A stretch of DNA of 64,000 bases, taken from Strigops habroptila. Lineage: Eukaryota; Chordata; Aves; Psittaciformes; Psittacidae. A program made the position numbers and the translations under genes. Positions 12,101 to 38,191 of the stretch are shown piece by piece. A model generated the notes under the pieces. The model was not told the origin of the DNA, made no database searches, and saw only the letters and a list, made by a program, of their open reading frames with translations. The stretch is from contig NC_044298.2 of assembly GCF_004027225.2 (NCBI RefSeq), positions 1,055,922 to 1,119,921 of the forward strand, written 5' to 3'. The number at the start of each line of letters is the position of its first letter. Within the stretch, counting starts at the first letter, position 1.

Positions 12101-15100
12101 GGTGCGACAGGTATCCTGCAGCTTCAAGTACTTCTCCATGAGGATGTGGTTGATCTTGTTGAGGACAATGTTCATCCCATCTCGGCTCACCAGGGCCAAG
12201 TCCCGGTAGCACTGCAGAGGGGGAGAAGAGCAGGAGCTGGTTATGGGTGAAGGACCATCATGGACAACATACAATGGCTTTATCACAGCCGACCAGATCA
12301 CAGCAAGGAGATGATCCTCAGGGAAAGGACGGAAGCAGACCTGAATCAGCACCCCTGAGCCAGGCAGGGAGAGCTGTTAATCCTATGGGATGTTGTAAAT
12401 GGATTCACTGGATGTAGCCCCAGGAGCCAAAGCACGAACACCACCGGGTGTCCCTGTCCCCTGCAGAGACCACCACTAGCGAGGAGAGATCCTTCAGGAA
12501 GGATGGGTTCACACACAGCCACATCCACGCTGCTCCAATCCCCCTGGCTCCAGCAACAACGGGAACGCTCTGCTATGGGAAGAGGGAACCACCATAGGGA
12601 AAGGAAGGACTTTCTCCATGCTCATCCGCACCAGCAGCCAGACAGAGAGCTGGCCGGGGAGCAAAGGTGCTGGCTCTGCCTTCGCCTCTGGGCAGGACAA
12701 CAGGGGGTGGAGGGGGAGAGGAAGTCATTTGCTAAGTGCTTCTGCATCAATGTTAATGTGTGCCAGTAAATGTCACGATATTCCAGAGAGCAGAGGTCCG
12801 GGCTCTGCAGCCTCCTCTGGAGAGATAACGAGGCCTCCGAAGGTGTCTTTGATCAGACTCCCTGTGCTCAGGCTTTCTCCATCCCTCTTCCACACAGCGC
12901 TGTGGAAAACCAGAGAGAGACAGATCCATGTCTATCAAATCCCAACCAAGCACCAGAAGCCCAGAGGTGCAGACTCTGTGGGGCCTTGGATTGCTTCTGA
13001 GCTGCTAAATGAATGGCCACAAACCATTGAGCCAGACTCAAAGTCTCCACACAGACCTGGCCAGGAACACGCAGCATCTCCCTCCCTGTGGCAGCTCGGA
13101 GAGAGAAACCCAGACATCATTCCAATGGGAAAATGCAGGGATAAAGCCATTCCCCTCGTCCTGTCCCTGCATCCCTTGCCCAAAGCCCCTCTCCAGGTTT
13201 CCTGGAGCCCCTTTAGGCACTGGAGCTGCTCTAAGGTCTCCCCTTCAGGAGCCTTCTCTTCTCCAGCTGCCCCAGCCCAGCTCTCTCAGCCTGGCTCCAG
13301 AGCTGAGTCCTTCTCCTCAGGCTGCTCCATCCCATCTCCCCCAGCCTGTGTTTGTGCTTTGGGATTGCCCCAACCCAGATGCAGGACTTGGCATCCTCAC
13401 CCATCCTTCTAGTTGAGTACTGGGGTCCCAGCAGGAAGGACCCCCCCAGTCCTATTTCCCAGGGAAGCTCAGCACTTACTGCAGCTTCTTCACACCCCAT
13501 CAGCAAACCCTTCAGAACACCAGAGCTCAACCAAATCCCTCATCCTTGACCCAAAACACAAGCGACCAGAGGAGAACAACTCCCATTCCACCACGGTCAT
13601 GGCAATACAACATGGCTTGTGCTTAACTGGATCCTGCCGCCCAGGATGGCAGCAGGAATCCAAAGGGAGATGCTTGGAGAAGCTCTTCAGGGCTCCGACA
13701 GCTACAGGGGTGGGGAGAGAACCTGAATGTCTTCATTCTGGCTGCAAAGAGCCCATCGCCTCCTCCCTGCTCCCACTCCCACCGCACTGCACTAACAGCA
13801 AGGAATGATGGATGTCCACTTGAAGTGAGGGGAGAAGAAGGGAAAGAGCCGTGGAGCGGAGGAGAGAGGCCTCCTCCCGGCCAGCACGTGATGGGCAGAT
13901 CCTGGAGGAGGTGCTGGGCTCGGTGCACTCTGCTCCCGGAGCACTGTGGTAATTACAGCACGAGGAGGAGGGAGACGGGACACGTCAGCTCCTGTCACTT
14001 GGGTAATGAAGGGGTCAAGTGTCCGTCCCCGCAGCTGGAGCTGCAGGGAGCTCATCCCTCCTGCCTGCGGGGCCAGGGCAGCGCGAGGGAGGAGCAGAGG
14101 GTGGGCTTCAGCGCCGGGGGAGGCTGCGCCACCGCTGCTTTCATTGAGCAGGGGATGGGCTGGAGGGAGCTTAAAGCTCATCTAAAGCCACGGGCAAGGA
14201 CACCTTCCACTTGAGCAGGTTGCTCCAAGCCCCGTCCTTGAACACTGCCAGGGATGGGGCAGCCACAGCTTCTCCATCCAAGCCATTCCAGTGTCCCAAC
14301 ACCCTCGCTTCTGCCTTACATCCAACGCAAATCTCCCCTGGTTCAGTTGGAACCCATCACCCCTTGTCCTGTCACCACAGTCCCTGATGAAGGTCCCTCT
14401 GGAGCATCCTTGTAGCCCCCTTCAGGCGCTGAAGCTGCTCTGAGGTCTCCACGCAGCTCCTCTTCTCCAGGCTGAGCATCCCCAATGTTCTCAGCTTGGC
14501 TCCTATGGGAGCTGCTCCAGCCCCTGCTCATCCTCATCCTGGCCTTGCTGCGTTGACCCACAAGCAGGGAGCAGATGCACGAAGGAACCGAGCCCCAAAG
14601 CCTGGCTGCAAATCACCCCCTGGCTTCCTGCCCTCGCTGCCTGGACACGAGTGGCAGCAGCAGATGACACCAGGGCCCAGCAGCCTGACAGACCCAATTA
14701 CTCCCTAAGGAAAGGAACTGCTCCGAAGAGCAGATGTGGCAGGAGCAGAGGACCAGGCACCTCCGATGGCTGTGCCATGAGCAGCAAAGCTCGACCCCAG
14801 CCTGCTGGCTCCGAGAGACAGAGCCACAACGCTCCCCCCTGGATCCCCCTTGGCCAGAGGGGAATGAAGGGGGATGGCCAGGGAGTGCTGCAGATGGGAA
14901 GCTGGAGCAAGCTGGACTCATCAACCTGTGCTTCCATCAGAGCAGGTTGCCCCAAGCCCCTGTGTCCAACACTGCCAGGGATGGTTCATCCAACCCATCC
15001 CGGTGTCCCACCACCCTCCCAGGGAGGAACTTCTGCCTCAGAGCTCATCTCAATCTCCCCTCTGGCAGGTTCAAGCCATTCCCCTTGTCCTGTCCCTTGT

Positions 15101-18100
15101 CCAAAGCCCCTCTCCAGGTTTCCTGGAGCCCCTTTAGGCACTGGAGTTGCTCTAAGGTGTCCCCTGAAGGAGCCTTCTCTTCTCCAGGCTGAAGCTCTCT
15201 CAGCCTGGCTCCATGGCAGAGCTGCTCCAGCCCTCGCAGCAGCTCCGGGGCCCCCAACAGCTCCACGTCCCTCTTACGCCGTTGCCCCAGAGCTGGGTGC
15301 AGGATGCGGGGCTGGCGACTCCATGGACAAGGGCTGTCCCACAGCAACACCAACACCAAGCTCCCGAAGCTCCAGCTTTGGTGGAGAGAGCTCTGCCCTC
15401 ACAGCAGTGATTAAATCAAGACAGAACATTGCATGAATCACCTGCAGGCCAACACAGCACCAGGATTTACGGAGCATCCTTAAGACCACGCACTCAGGAC
15501 CCTGCTGGCTTCAAGAGGCCACCTCAACCCTTTCAAAGCCAGCGCAGCTCCAACGCATCCCAACGAGGAGCCCTGGTAGTGCTCGTTCCAACAGGGCTTT
15601 GGGTTTTCCTTGGAGCTGCTCCAAGCAGGTCTGGTTTCTCTAACACCTCCGGTCTGGAGCAACAGCTCCAAACCCACCCCCAAGAGCCTTCACATACAAA
15701 ACATTCATCTTCCTGTAGGTGAATAACTGCAATTTCAAAAATCACACTTGATGGCATCATTATGAAGGGATTTAAGGATTAAATTCAGGCTGGAATCAAT
15801 AAAGGGGGGCTGCTAAAAAGCAATTTTCCTCTAGGAATTGCTCGTGTTCCTCCTGTAGAGTCGAGGGGATTATTCCTATAGGTATCTACAGCTGGCTTCC
15901 AGCAGCAAATCCGTGCTGGACCTCTAAAGACAAGGCAGAACCATAGACTCACAGAGTGGGCTGGGTTGGAAAGGACCTTCCGACCACCTAGTTCCAGGCA
16001 GGAATAGCTTCCAGCTTGTTCCCAGGCCCTGTCCAACCCTTACAGCTCCTTTAGAACCAGCGCTCACCTCCCTCAGTGAAACCCAATTGATGCCCAGGCT
16101 GTGCAGGGAGCCAGGCAAGCCCCTTCCCTTGGTGGTGGCAGCATCTGCCCCCGCTTTGGCAGCCCCCCCGGGCCACGTGGCTGCAGCAGAGGCAGGAGCA
16201 GCCCAAGCCAAGTCATTGCCCTGCTACAATAAACACTGCTGAGCACTGGGGATTCCAGGCAGGCGAGCCCCAGCGCTTCCACATTCCCAAAGGAAAAGCA
16301 GCCGTGGACCAAGCTCCTGCGCTCAGCACGGGTCTTACCTTCTGTGCCTGAGCAGGTTCAGTGAGGACCAGAGTGAAGAGCCCCAGGCAGATCTCCTCGT
16401 GCTGGGGGGTTCCTTTGCATATCTAAGGGAGAAGAAGGCAAGTGCCAGCAGTGAGATGGGGCATCCGTGAAGGGAGAGGAGGAGGAAACCCCTCTCAAGC
16501 TCCCCGTGTGGGTGGTCAATGGAGCATCCAGCAAGGATCAAAAAGGGAATACAGAAAACATACAGGCTCTCCCTAACGTCTGTGGCCTGCTGCAGAGGGA
16601 ATGCTGGTGCAAAGCCCTCGGTGCTGAAAGCTTGGAGTGAGTCCAGTTGGACTTCGGGATATCTGAGGGGCAACATCTCCTGACACGACCAGCAGCAGAT
16701 CATGGAATGGGTTGGAAAGGAGCTTAAAGCTCCTCCAGCTCCCCACGGGCAGGGACACCTTCCACTAGAGCAGGTTGCTCCAAGCCCCTGTGTCCAACCT
16801 GGCCAGGGATGGGGCAGCCCCAGCTTCTCTGGGCACCAGAGAGGACCCGATGGATAAGACCTGCCCACTCTCTTCCAGCCTTTCCTACAAGCTGTGTCTC
16901 CGAGTGGGAACACATCCCAGGAGCTCCAGAGCCCCAGAACCCAGCCGTGGCTCGCCAAGCTTTCCCCAGGAAGGGAAGGCAACGCTGTACCACGGCCTCC
17001 AACGGGCCAAGGTGTGCTGGGGAGCTCAAAACGCACCCAGGATAGCAGAGAGCCCATAACATGGCACACACCAGTTTGCCTTATAGGGTAACATCTGCAG
17101 CTCGCTGGCACGACTATGCAGAGGTCGAAATGAATGCTCCAGCCCCTCAAAAGCATGAACGTGCCCTTTCCAGTGGGCTGGAATCTGGTTGTTTGGAAGC
17201 CAGGCAAAAGCCGAGTCCAAAAATACACAAGGAACTCGGGCAGCAGCAGCACACGTGCAGCGAGAGGCTCCTGTGTGTGTGTGTTCACGTGGATGGAGCT
17301 GGGAGAGGGGCAGGATCCACCTGATCCCAGCAAGGAATTGCACTGGTCTGAGGAAGAAACCAGCTTCCAAATGGATCACCGTTTGGAAGCTGGGTGGATT
17401 GAAGCCACAATCCACAAGGTGAGGATTGAAGCCCCAGAGTTGGGTTAAGTGTGGGATCCTTGACAGGGGGAGAGTGGGGAGGGCGCATCCCCCCTCCTTC
17501 CACAGTATTGCAGGAGTTCTCTGGTCCGGGCAGGATTTCTCACGTCTCAAGGGCAGGACACTTACGTGAGCGTTGAGAGCATCGTTGGCTTCCCTCTCTG
17601 AGAGCCCGTTGGTGAGCGAAGTCACGATGCCCACACACCTCTCCAGCCTCTGAAACAGAGAAGAGCCGCACATCACAAACCCGACCGAACGAGTGCACGC
17701 CAGCACAGCTTCACCGAGACAAGAGGCTGCTTCAAACCCCCCCAAAACACCCCCAGGGACACGAAACCAGCTTCATGTCGAGGCTCCTGCCAGCTGGAGA
17801 AGCCACCGCTTCATCCGTGTTCATCTCTTCGCAGCTTTGGGGGTTAAATCCTCTGCTGAGAGCCCCAAGATGTGAACCCTGATGTCACATTGATGCCAGG
17901 CTAAGAGGCAGGGCTGCCAATCCTGCGCCCCAGCATCCAGAGCAGGATGGGCTCCCATCCGTGTGGGACCAGCATGGAGCAGCAGAAGGAAACCTTCTGC
18001 TCTCCTCACTTCCCATCGGAGCAACTTCTGGCTGAGAACAGACAGCAGGGGCAGATGTTTGCATCTGGAGGGATGAAGAGATGGGAAGAGCCATGAAGCC

Positions 18101-20681
18101 AGGACCATCAAGTTCAACGAGCACAGGCATGAAAATACTGGAGAAGTGAATCATAGAATCATGGGATGGGTTGGAGGGAGCTTAAAGCTCCTCCAGCTCC
18201 AACCCCCTGCCACGGGCAGGGACACCTTCCACGAGAGCAGGTTGCTCCAAGCCCCTGTGTCCAACCTGGCCTTGCACACTGCCAGGGATGGGGCAGCCAC
18301 AGCTTCTCCATCCAACCCATTCCAGTGTCCCAACACCCTCACTTCTGCCTTACATCCAACGCAAATCTCGCCTGGTTCAGTTTGAACCCATCACCCCTTG
18401 TCCTATCGCTCCAGGCCCTGATGAAGGTCCCTCTCCAGCATCCTTGTAGCCCCCTTCAGGCACTGGGAGCTGCTCTGAGGTCTCCAGGCAGCTTCTCTTC
18501 TCCAGCCCCAATGTTCTCAGCCCGTCTCCTGTGGGACCTGCTCCATCATCCTCGTGGCCTCCTCCTCCATCAGCTCCATGTCCTTACGCTGGGGACACCA
18601 GAACTGCGCACAGTGAAAGGTCTCCTCCACGAACAGCCCTGATGCCACGCGAGGGAGATGGGCTCTGCCTTCTTTGCTGGTGCCACCACTTCCACATGGA
18701 CCTGGCTGGACCGTTTGGGCCCTGACGGTGACTCAACAGGCGCCAGCTTGGGGCAAGATGAGTTTCCTGGAGCTTCCTTGGAGCCTGGGCCCTTGTTTGC
18801 ACCAGGGAAAAGCAGCGACCAGGCAAGAAGGGAGTTACAAGAAGGTTATTTCACTTCTGGATTAGAGTGCAAACACACCACAGAGATGCTGGAGCTGATC
18901 GGTGCCTCCTTTGCATATCAAAGGGGGCTGCAGTGAAGAAGCTATTGAGAAAGGGGTCAACAGTTCTCCAAGATGAAAGCAGCCAGCCTGGGCATTAAAG
19001 CAGAGATGATGCCTGTGAGAAGCAGGCTTTGTTCTGGGGGCTTTATGCAGGAGCAATGGGGCAAAGCCCATGAAAATCTCTGCTCTAAAGCAGCCGAACG
19101 ACGTGAAAGGGAGGACAAGACCCAGCGGCTGAAAATCAGAGGGAGAAACCCCCCAGCGAGGAATAAGACAACTTGTTGGCAGCGAATGCGCCCAATGAAC
19201 CACCAGAAGAGCTCGGTGGGGGCGTTCGGTGGCAAAGAAAGGCTTTGATCCGAGAGCTGCTCGTGGGCTTGGAGGCTCAGGGCCGGGTTTTCCTTCCTGG
19301 GATAATGAGGAGATGCTCCAACATCCTACCTCGGAGCGAGCGGAATGGGTCCCGCTCCTGTACCGAGCTCTGCTGCCTCTTCACAACCCACAGCACAAGA
19401 GGACCTGGAATGAGCTGTGTTTCCATGAGCTCCAGCCCTTCCCATCACCTCCTTCTCCCCAAACTAGAGTATAACTGAGGTATATATTAACAGTATATAT
19501 TAATATTGTTATTAAACTAATGCCTGAACCAGTTTCTCCCAACTGGGATTTGCTCACTGGTGCTGTTGCCAGCAGTGGAAGAGGACAGGAGGATGGATAA
19601 GGAACAGCTTCTCTCTGGGAAGTCGTCTTCTGCTCCCCCTGCATCCACACAGATCCATCAGCATCACCAAACCGAGCTCCTCCGGTGGCTCATGGCGGTT
19701 CCTTCCCAGGCCGGATCCGGGTGGGAGCATCCCGCACCCCAGGACACCCACTTCAGGAGCCTGGAGCTGGATTTCCAGCCCACCCGAAGCTCCCAGCCGG
19801 AGCTGGGAACGTTCTGTGCAGACCTGGACAGGCCCCAAAACACACACGGGGCGCACTGACTGCTCTGAAGGAATATAAATACACTCCAAGGGCACTTTCC
19901 AGACTTCGGGATGTCGTTATTCCCGTTACCACCCTGTTTGTCTCCTGCAACTCAAAGCCAACGTGATGTTTTTCCTCCTCTGGACCATTTCGGGAGCCTC
20001 AAATACACCCGTTTCCATCACACACTAAATAACCAGGCTCTCCCCTGAGAGCACCGCACTGGGCACACGGGCCCTGCACCAGCGTTGGGAAGATTCCTGA
20101 ACCTGGGAGTCTGCGGGATAAGCGTCAACCAGTGTTAGAGAAGGGCCTGAGCAACGGGGTCACCTCCCTTGGGTCCTGATGCCGCCGGGTCTTGCGTGGA
20201 AGAACCCAATTCCCAAACCTGTAACACGCAAAGCTCACCGGGAATCCCGGGATGGGATGAAGGGAGCTTAAAGCTCATCCAGGTCCATGGGTTGGGACAG
20301 CTTCCATAGAGCAGGGTGCTCCAACCTGAACGCTGCAGGGATGGGGCATCCAACCCGTCTCCACGCACCCATCCCGGTGTCCCAGCACCCTCCCAGGGAA
20401 CAGCTTCTGCCTCAGATCCCAGGTTAAAGCCATTCCCCTTTTATCCCTCCATCCAAAGCCCCTCTCCCGCTCTCCTGGAGCCCCTTTAGGCCTCCTGGAG
20501 CCCCTTCAGAGCTGCTTTAAGGTGTCCCCTCAAGGAGCCTCCTCTCCTCCGGCCTCACCCCCCGGCCCCCCCGGCCCCCCGCACCTACCTCCTCCAACTC
20601 ATCCTTGGCATCCAGAAGGGTGGAAACCAGCAACTTCCCTCCTCCTGCTGCTGCTCCCCCCTTCCCCTTCTGCATCTCCAT
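176..20681 (-). CDS. INTS3: Integrator complex subunit 3, 5' half (15 exons, open at left edge)
   Basis: INTS3 belongs to the Integrator complex (snRNA and promoter-proximal RNA processing) and scaffolds the SOSS single-strand-DNA damage complex. Its N-terminal helical-repeat half, the part encoded here, is the known SOSSB/SOSSC-binding region. Exons, 5' to 3': 20589-20681, 17566-17649, 16339-16422, 12098-12211, 11815-11899, 10118-10184, 6828-6972, 5882-6011, 4634-4731, 3395-3586, 2712-2799, 2061-2140, 1189-1277, 799-905, 176-295 (1,576 nt, 525 codons). All have GT-AG borders and consistent phases. The protein starts MEMQKGKGG and contains [35 protein letters not shown] and [20 protein letters not shown], near-identical to mammalian INTS3. 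The last exon here ends in an acidic stretch ([13 protein letters not shown]). The C-terminal half lies beyond base 1. Oddity: exon 1189-1277 lacks three single bases relative to the expected coding sequence (see findings). Confidence 0.97.
470..628 (+). mobile_element. CR1 LINE 3' fragment
   Basis: Truncated avian CR1, sense on plus: cagagaagctgtggctgccc through ggagcaacctgctccagtgg to a ccttcaacccaaccca end. It lies in an INTS3 intron. Confidence 0.85.
2222..2536 (+). mobile_element. CR1 LINE 3' fragment
   Basis: The CR1 3' region from cctaaaggggct...gagacctggagaggggcttt to the end phrase ccaacccaacccattccctg. INTS3 intron, antisense to the gene. Confidence 0.88.
3587..4146 (-). repeat. 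14 x 40 bp minisatellite ending at an INTS3 3' splice site
   Basis: Fourteen uninterrupted 40 bp units of a ctgaaggcaaacaggagaca/tatggggcccaaggaaccac type differ by only one or two bases each. The first unit includes the real acceptor of the exon starting at 3586. On the transcribed strand each unit repeats CTGTTTGCCTTCAG|GT. Confidence 0.97.
5562..5823 (+). mobile_element. CR1 LINE fragment lacking its 3' end
   Basis: Runs from gagggctggagcagctctgc to gtgggacactgggatgggtt and then breaks into unique sequence 60 bp before an INTS3 exon. Confidence 0.85.
7138..7612 (-). mobile_element. Old CR1-derived composite
   Basis: Antisense CR1-like pieces (cttttccgctgggcagcatt, catggaatggtttggaaggg, gatgcactcgatcccctcgt) sit side by side, apparently one CR1 fragment interrupted by or joined to another. 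Family assignment is from memory of avian CR1. Confidence 0.6.
7622..7762 (+). mobile_element. CR1 LINE 3' fragment
   Basis: gaagctgtggctgccccatt ... ggtgcaacctgctctagtgg ... ccaacccattccatggttct. Confidence 0.85.
8208..8380. repeat. 10 x 17 bp perfect tandem repeat in an INTS3 intron
   Basis: Ten essentially identical copies of ggttgtgttaggaagga. Their homogeneity suggests recent expansion and likely length polymorphism. Confidence 0.95.
9069..9162 (-). mobile_element. CR1 LINE 3' end fragment
   Basis: catggaacgggttgaaggga ... cagttccaacccctgccaca ... gttgctccaacctgg, in an INTS3 intron. Confidence 0.8.
9850..9930 (+). mobile_element. CR1 LINE 3' tip
   Basis: The phrase ttggtgatcctcaaggtctt followed by ttccaacctagttgatacta is the 3' end of a CR1 subfamily. 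Confidence 0.6.
10512..10740 (-). mobile_element. CR1 LINE 3' fragment
   Basis: ctgggttgaggggaccttga ... ccaccctcagagggaagaac ... gttaaacctctgcagagcct, antisense on plus. Confidence 0.85.
10745..11810. other. INTS3 intron 5 sequence, nothing recognised
   Basis: GC-rich unique intron sequence between exons 11815-11899 and 10118-10184. No repeat family or second gene was identified. Confidence 0.5.
13128..13345 (-). mobile_element. CR1 LINE internal fragment
   Basis: aaagccattcccctcgtcct ... ctctccaggtttcctggagc ... ctctctcagcctggctccag; the 3' tip is missing. Confidence 0.85.
14155..14535 (-). mobile_element. CR1 LINE 3' fragment
   Basis: tggagggagcttaaagctca through gggatggggcagccacagct to ctcagcttggctcctatggg. 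Confidence 0.87.
14938..15245 (-). mobile_element. CR1 LINE fragment
   Basis: gagcaggttgccccaagccc ... ctcatctcaatctcccctct ... ctggctccatggcagagctg. Confidence 0.88.
15940..16040 (-). mobile_element. CR1 LINE 3' tip
   Basis: ccatagactcacagagtggg followed by ctgggttggaaaggaccttc, the 3' end of another CR1 subfamily. Confidence 0.7.
16702..16838 (-). mobile_element. CR1 LINE 3' fragment
   Basis: catggaatgggttggaaagg ... agagcaggttgctccaagcc ... gccccagcttctctgggcac. Confidence 0.87.
18148..18600 (-). mobile_element. CR1 LINE 3' fragment with intact 3' tip
   Basis: Starts with the reversed terminal repeat tcatagaatcatgggatggg and continues through gcttaaagctcctccagctc to about 18600. INTS3 intron 1. 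Confidence 0.9.
18605..20245. other. INTS3 intron 1 sequence, nothing recognised
   Basis: Mostly unique sequence. A small AT-rich patch (tatatattaacagtatatat) stands at 19480-19520. No feature is supported. Confidence 0.5.
20250..20545 (-). mobile_element. CR1 LINE 3' fragment next to INTS3 exon 1
   Basis: gatgggatgaagggagctta ... ctcctggagcccctttaggc ... ggtgtcccctcaaggagcct. It ends about 40 bp from the exon 1 donor (20588), so the start of intron 1 is built mostly of CR1. Confidence 0.87.
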
Positions 20682-21200
20682 GGCTTTGGGGGGGGGGGGA
20701 TCCTCACAGGGGCCCCCCCTTTTCACTTCGCGATCCCCCCCCACCCAGCTCCTCCTCGGGTGAGGATGAGGAGGGCGGGGGGTCCTTATGGGCGATACCC
20801 CCCCCCAACCCCTCCCCGCCTGCTCCTTTGGGGGGGGGCTGCTCTTTGACCGGGGGGGGGGCCCTATAGAGGGGCCCTATAGGGGGGCCCTATGGGGCGG
20901 GGGGGGCACAGCCCCTATGGCGGCGCAATGGGGGGGGGGCACCGGGGGGCGCAGCGGCGGCTCCGACCCCCCCGCCCCGGCCGGAAGTCACCGGGAGAGG
21001 GACGGCAGGGCCCGGCGGGAAGAGGAAGAGCGGGGAGGCCGGAAGAGCCCGCCCCTCTGCCGCCGAGCTGACCAATGGTGGCAGGGATCGGGCCCGGAGT
21101 GACAAGGTGAGTGGCTGGGATGAAAGGGGCGGGGATGAGGTGGGGGGGTGATGCAGCCAATGGGGTGGGAGGGGCGGAGCCTCCCCCTTGCACCAAGCCA
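20682..21200 (-). promoter_or_regulatory. INTS3 CpG-island promoter region
   Basis: This very GC-rich stretch lies directly upstream of the INTS3 start codon (minus strand, read towards lower coordinates). It holds ETS-like ccggaagt near 20981-20988, CCAAT boxes near 21071 and 21157, and a GC box (ggggcgg) near 21172, with no TATA box. The layout suits a dispersed housekeeping promoter. The transcription start cannot be placed from sequence alone. Long G and C homopolymers around 20690-20950 may be unreliable in the assembly. Confidence 0.55.
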
Positions 21201-21745
21201 CGCCCCTCCCGAGGGTTGGGGGCGACGAGGGCGGGAGGGACCCGGCGGGACCCACTGCGATGGGAATGGACCGGGACCCCCCTCCCCGGCACCCACCGGG
21301 ACCGGGACCCCCCCCCGGCACCCACCGGGACCCCCCCCGGCACCCATCGGGACCGGGACCCCGCCCCCCGGCACCCACCGGGACTGGGACCCCCCCCCCG
21401 GCACCCATCGGTACCGGGACCCCCCCTTCCACCCGCACGTGCACTATGAGGGGTCCCCACTTGGGACCCCGCTCGGGACCCCCGCCCGCCCCGTCCCGGC
21501 TCCTCTGGCACCATAGAGCCCCCTGAAAGGACACCCGCACCCCCTGCAGAGCCAGCCGGTGCGCCCCCCCCCCCATTGGGACCAGGGTCTATGGGGACCC
21601 CGATGTGGGGTGAAGGTGTGGGGTGCAGGAGGGGACCCCGATGTGGGGCGCAGGGATGCGGGGCGCAGGGAGGGGACCCCGATGTCGGGCGCAGGGATGC
21701 GGGGCGCAGGGAGGGGACCCCAGAGCGCCCCATGTACACATCAGC
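21201..21745. other. INTS3-NPR1 spacer with short G/C-rich tandem repeats
   Basis: Bases about 21270-21430 repeat a cggcacccaccgggacc unit, and 21600-21720 repeat a ggggaccccgatgt(c/g)gggcgcaggg unit. No gene is visible. The stretch separates the INTS3 promoter from the NPR1 poly(A) signal. Confidence 0.6.
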
Positions 21746-21751
21746 TTTATT
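21746..21751 (-). terminator. NPR1 poly(A) signal AATAAA
   Basis: Plus-strand tttatt reads AATAAA on the minus strand, about 260 nt downstream of the NPR1 stop codon. It lies in the only AT-rich island of this GC-rich stretch. Confidence 0.8.
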
Positions 21752-22009
21752 ATAAAATTAGAGCTCTAGTGACCCCCCCCCGGGGTCGGGGCCGTGCCCG
21801 GACCCCCAACCCCACCCCGAGCCCTTGCCCCCCCCCACTCCGGTGCCCGGGTCAGCCCATGGGGCCCCCCCGGCGCAGTCGGGGTTCAGGTCGGTGCATT
21901 GAGGGGCAGGAACGGCCCCGGCTGCTGCCGGGGGGGGGGGGGGGCTCGGAGGTGGTGCCCCGAGCAGCGCCCCCCCCCCGCCCCGGGCTCTGGGTGCTGC
22001 CGGGGGGGG

Positions 22010-33092
<11,083 letters not shown>

Positions 33093-33720
33093 CGCCCCAC
33101 GGAGAGTGAGTTTGTGTGTCCCCCCCGCCTCAAGCACGGCGGGGCTGAGCCCTTCCTTTCCCCCCCCCCTCCTGTGTGACACAACGGGCCGTTATCATCC
33201 ACACCGAGCTTAACTCCTTCCTGCCCGCCCCCAGCGAGGGCTGCGGGATGGGGCCGCCCGGTGGTGGGTGCGGGAAGTCCCACCCGTGGGAAGTCAAAGG
33301 GGGAAAAGTGGAGTTTAGGGATTGGGGGTGCGTGTGTGTCGCGATACCCGCGATATGGGACACTCTGGGACCACCCTGGAACGGTCACTCGCGGAAGGGG
33401 GGTGCTGAGACCTGACAAACTCATCACCGCGCGGCCCCAAACCGCGTCCTCTCCCCATGGAGCTGCCCCAGCACCGCCCCGTCGAGTTTCATGGGGGTCG
33501 GGCACCCCTAATCCCCCTTCGTAGGGGTGCCCCACGGGGAGGTGACCGCGGCGCGGTGCTGCTCCGGCCTCCCGGGACACGAGTGGGTTTGGGGGCACGG
33601 GGCAGTGTGACCGCGGCCGCCTCGGGACGCTCCCAATACACCGTGCCCCATTAGGCTGCGAAGGGTAGGGTTGAGCGGAGCGGCGGGAGCATTAGGGAGC
33701 GCCAGAGGCGGCGGTAAAAA
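33093..33720 (-). promoter_or_regulatory. NPR1 upstream region
   Basis: This stretch lies between the NPR1 start codon and the initiator tRNA gene. It is GC-rich with scattered C/G homopolymers, has no TATA box, and no convincing gene is visible in either strand. NPR1 5' UTR and promoter must lie here, but the start site cannot be fixed from sequence. Confidence 0.45.
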
Positions 33721-33769
33721 TTAATGTAATTAATTAAGGTGTTAATGAAGGGAAAAATATGAGGGAAGG

Positions 33770-33773
33770 AAAA
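33770..33773 (-). terminator. RNA polymerase III terminator of the initiator tRNA gene
   Basis: Plus-strand aaaa gives a minus-strand TTTT run 7 nt downstream of the mature tRNA 3' end, the minimal Pol III stop signal. Confidence 0.85.
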
Positions 33774-33780
33774 TTGGGGC

Positions 33781-33852
33781 TAGCAGAGGATGGTTTCGAT
33801 CCATCGACCTCTGGGTTATGGGCCCAGCACGCTTCCGCTGCGCCACTCTGCT
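33781..33852 (-). tRNA. Initiator tRNA-Met (CAT)
   Basis: The minus-strand 72 nt reads from AGCAGAGTGGCGCAGCGGAA to a CTCTGCT acceptor arm ending A. It closes into a full cloverleaf with anticodon CAT in the loop GGCCCATAACCC. The T-loop is GATCGAAAC, with A in place of the T of TTCG, the signature of eukaryotic initiator rather than elongator tRNA-Met. The acceptor stem starts with A and pairs with T, the eukaryotic initiator hallmark. There is no intron and no encoded CCA. A- and B-box internal promoters are intact and a T4 terminator follows, so it looks functional. Confidence 0.96.
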
Positions 33853-33899
33853 GCTGGCCGTAGGGTTTTCGAATAGCACTATAAGTACTTATTCCTCCT

Positions 33900-34122
33900 C
33901 TGCGCATGCGCACGGAGCCGGTCTCCATTCACCCCGTCTCCCTCCTCCAGCGTCCTCCTCCACCCTCCCCTTTGATTGACGTCCTCTTCAACCAATAGCA
34001 TGCCATCATCGCGCCGGCAGCGGGAGGGGCATATCACCCTGGAGCCAATCGCCGCGCGGGTTGTTGCTGGGTGCTGCGAGCGCGGTTCAGCAGGGGTCTC
34101 ATTGTGCGGCGCGGCGGGGACC
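33900..34122 (+). promoter_or_regulatory. ILF2 TATA-less promoter (NRF1, CRE, CCAAT motifs)
   Basis: Upstream of the ILF2 start codon are a palindromic NRF1-type site (tgcgcatgcgca, 33901-33912), a CRE-like tgacgtc (33977-33983) and CCAAT boxes at about 33992 and 34043 (accaatag and agccaatc). No TATA box is seen. This is a typical housekeeping promoter. The tRNA gene lies only about 50 bp upstream of the NRF1 site, on the opposite strand. Confidence 0.7.
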
Positions 34123-37957
<3,835 letters not shown>

Positions 37958-38080
37958 GCTGCCCTGGGGGGCTGCCTGCGCTGCCCTGCAGGAGGACCCC
38001 AACCAGAGCAGATGTGGTAGAACCAGAGCAGAGGAACGAGCCCCCGACCTGCCCCTTGTCTGTGTTTTTATAAGTTGCAC

Positions 38081-38086
38081 ATTAAA
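38081..38086 (+). terminator. ILF2 poly(A) signal ATTAAA
   Basis: The variant hexamer attaaa lies 124 nt downstream of the ILF2 stop codon, followed by a T/G-rich stretch near 38107-38125. It lies about 100 bp from the oppositely oriented SNAPIN signal, so the two 3' ends converge. Confidence 0.75.
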
Positions 38087-38185
38087 ACGTTTCTCCCCCC
38101 ACTTTCAAGCATGTCCTGGTTGGTCAAGTACAAGCCACAGGATGGAAAAGGGCCAGAAAATAGGCACCAGCCCATCAGCAACACC

Positions 38186-38191
38186 TTTATT
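38186..38191 (-). terminator. SNAPIN poly(A) signal AATAAA
   Basis: Plus-strand tttatt gives minus-strand AATAAA about 180 nt downstream of the SNAPIN stop codon. Confidence 0.8.
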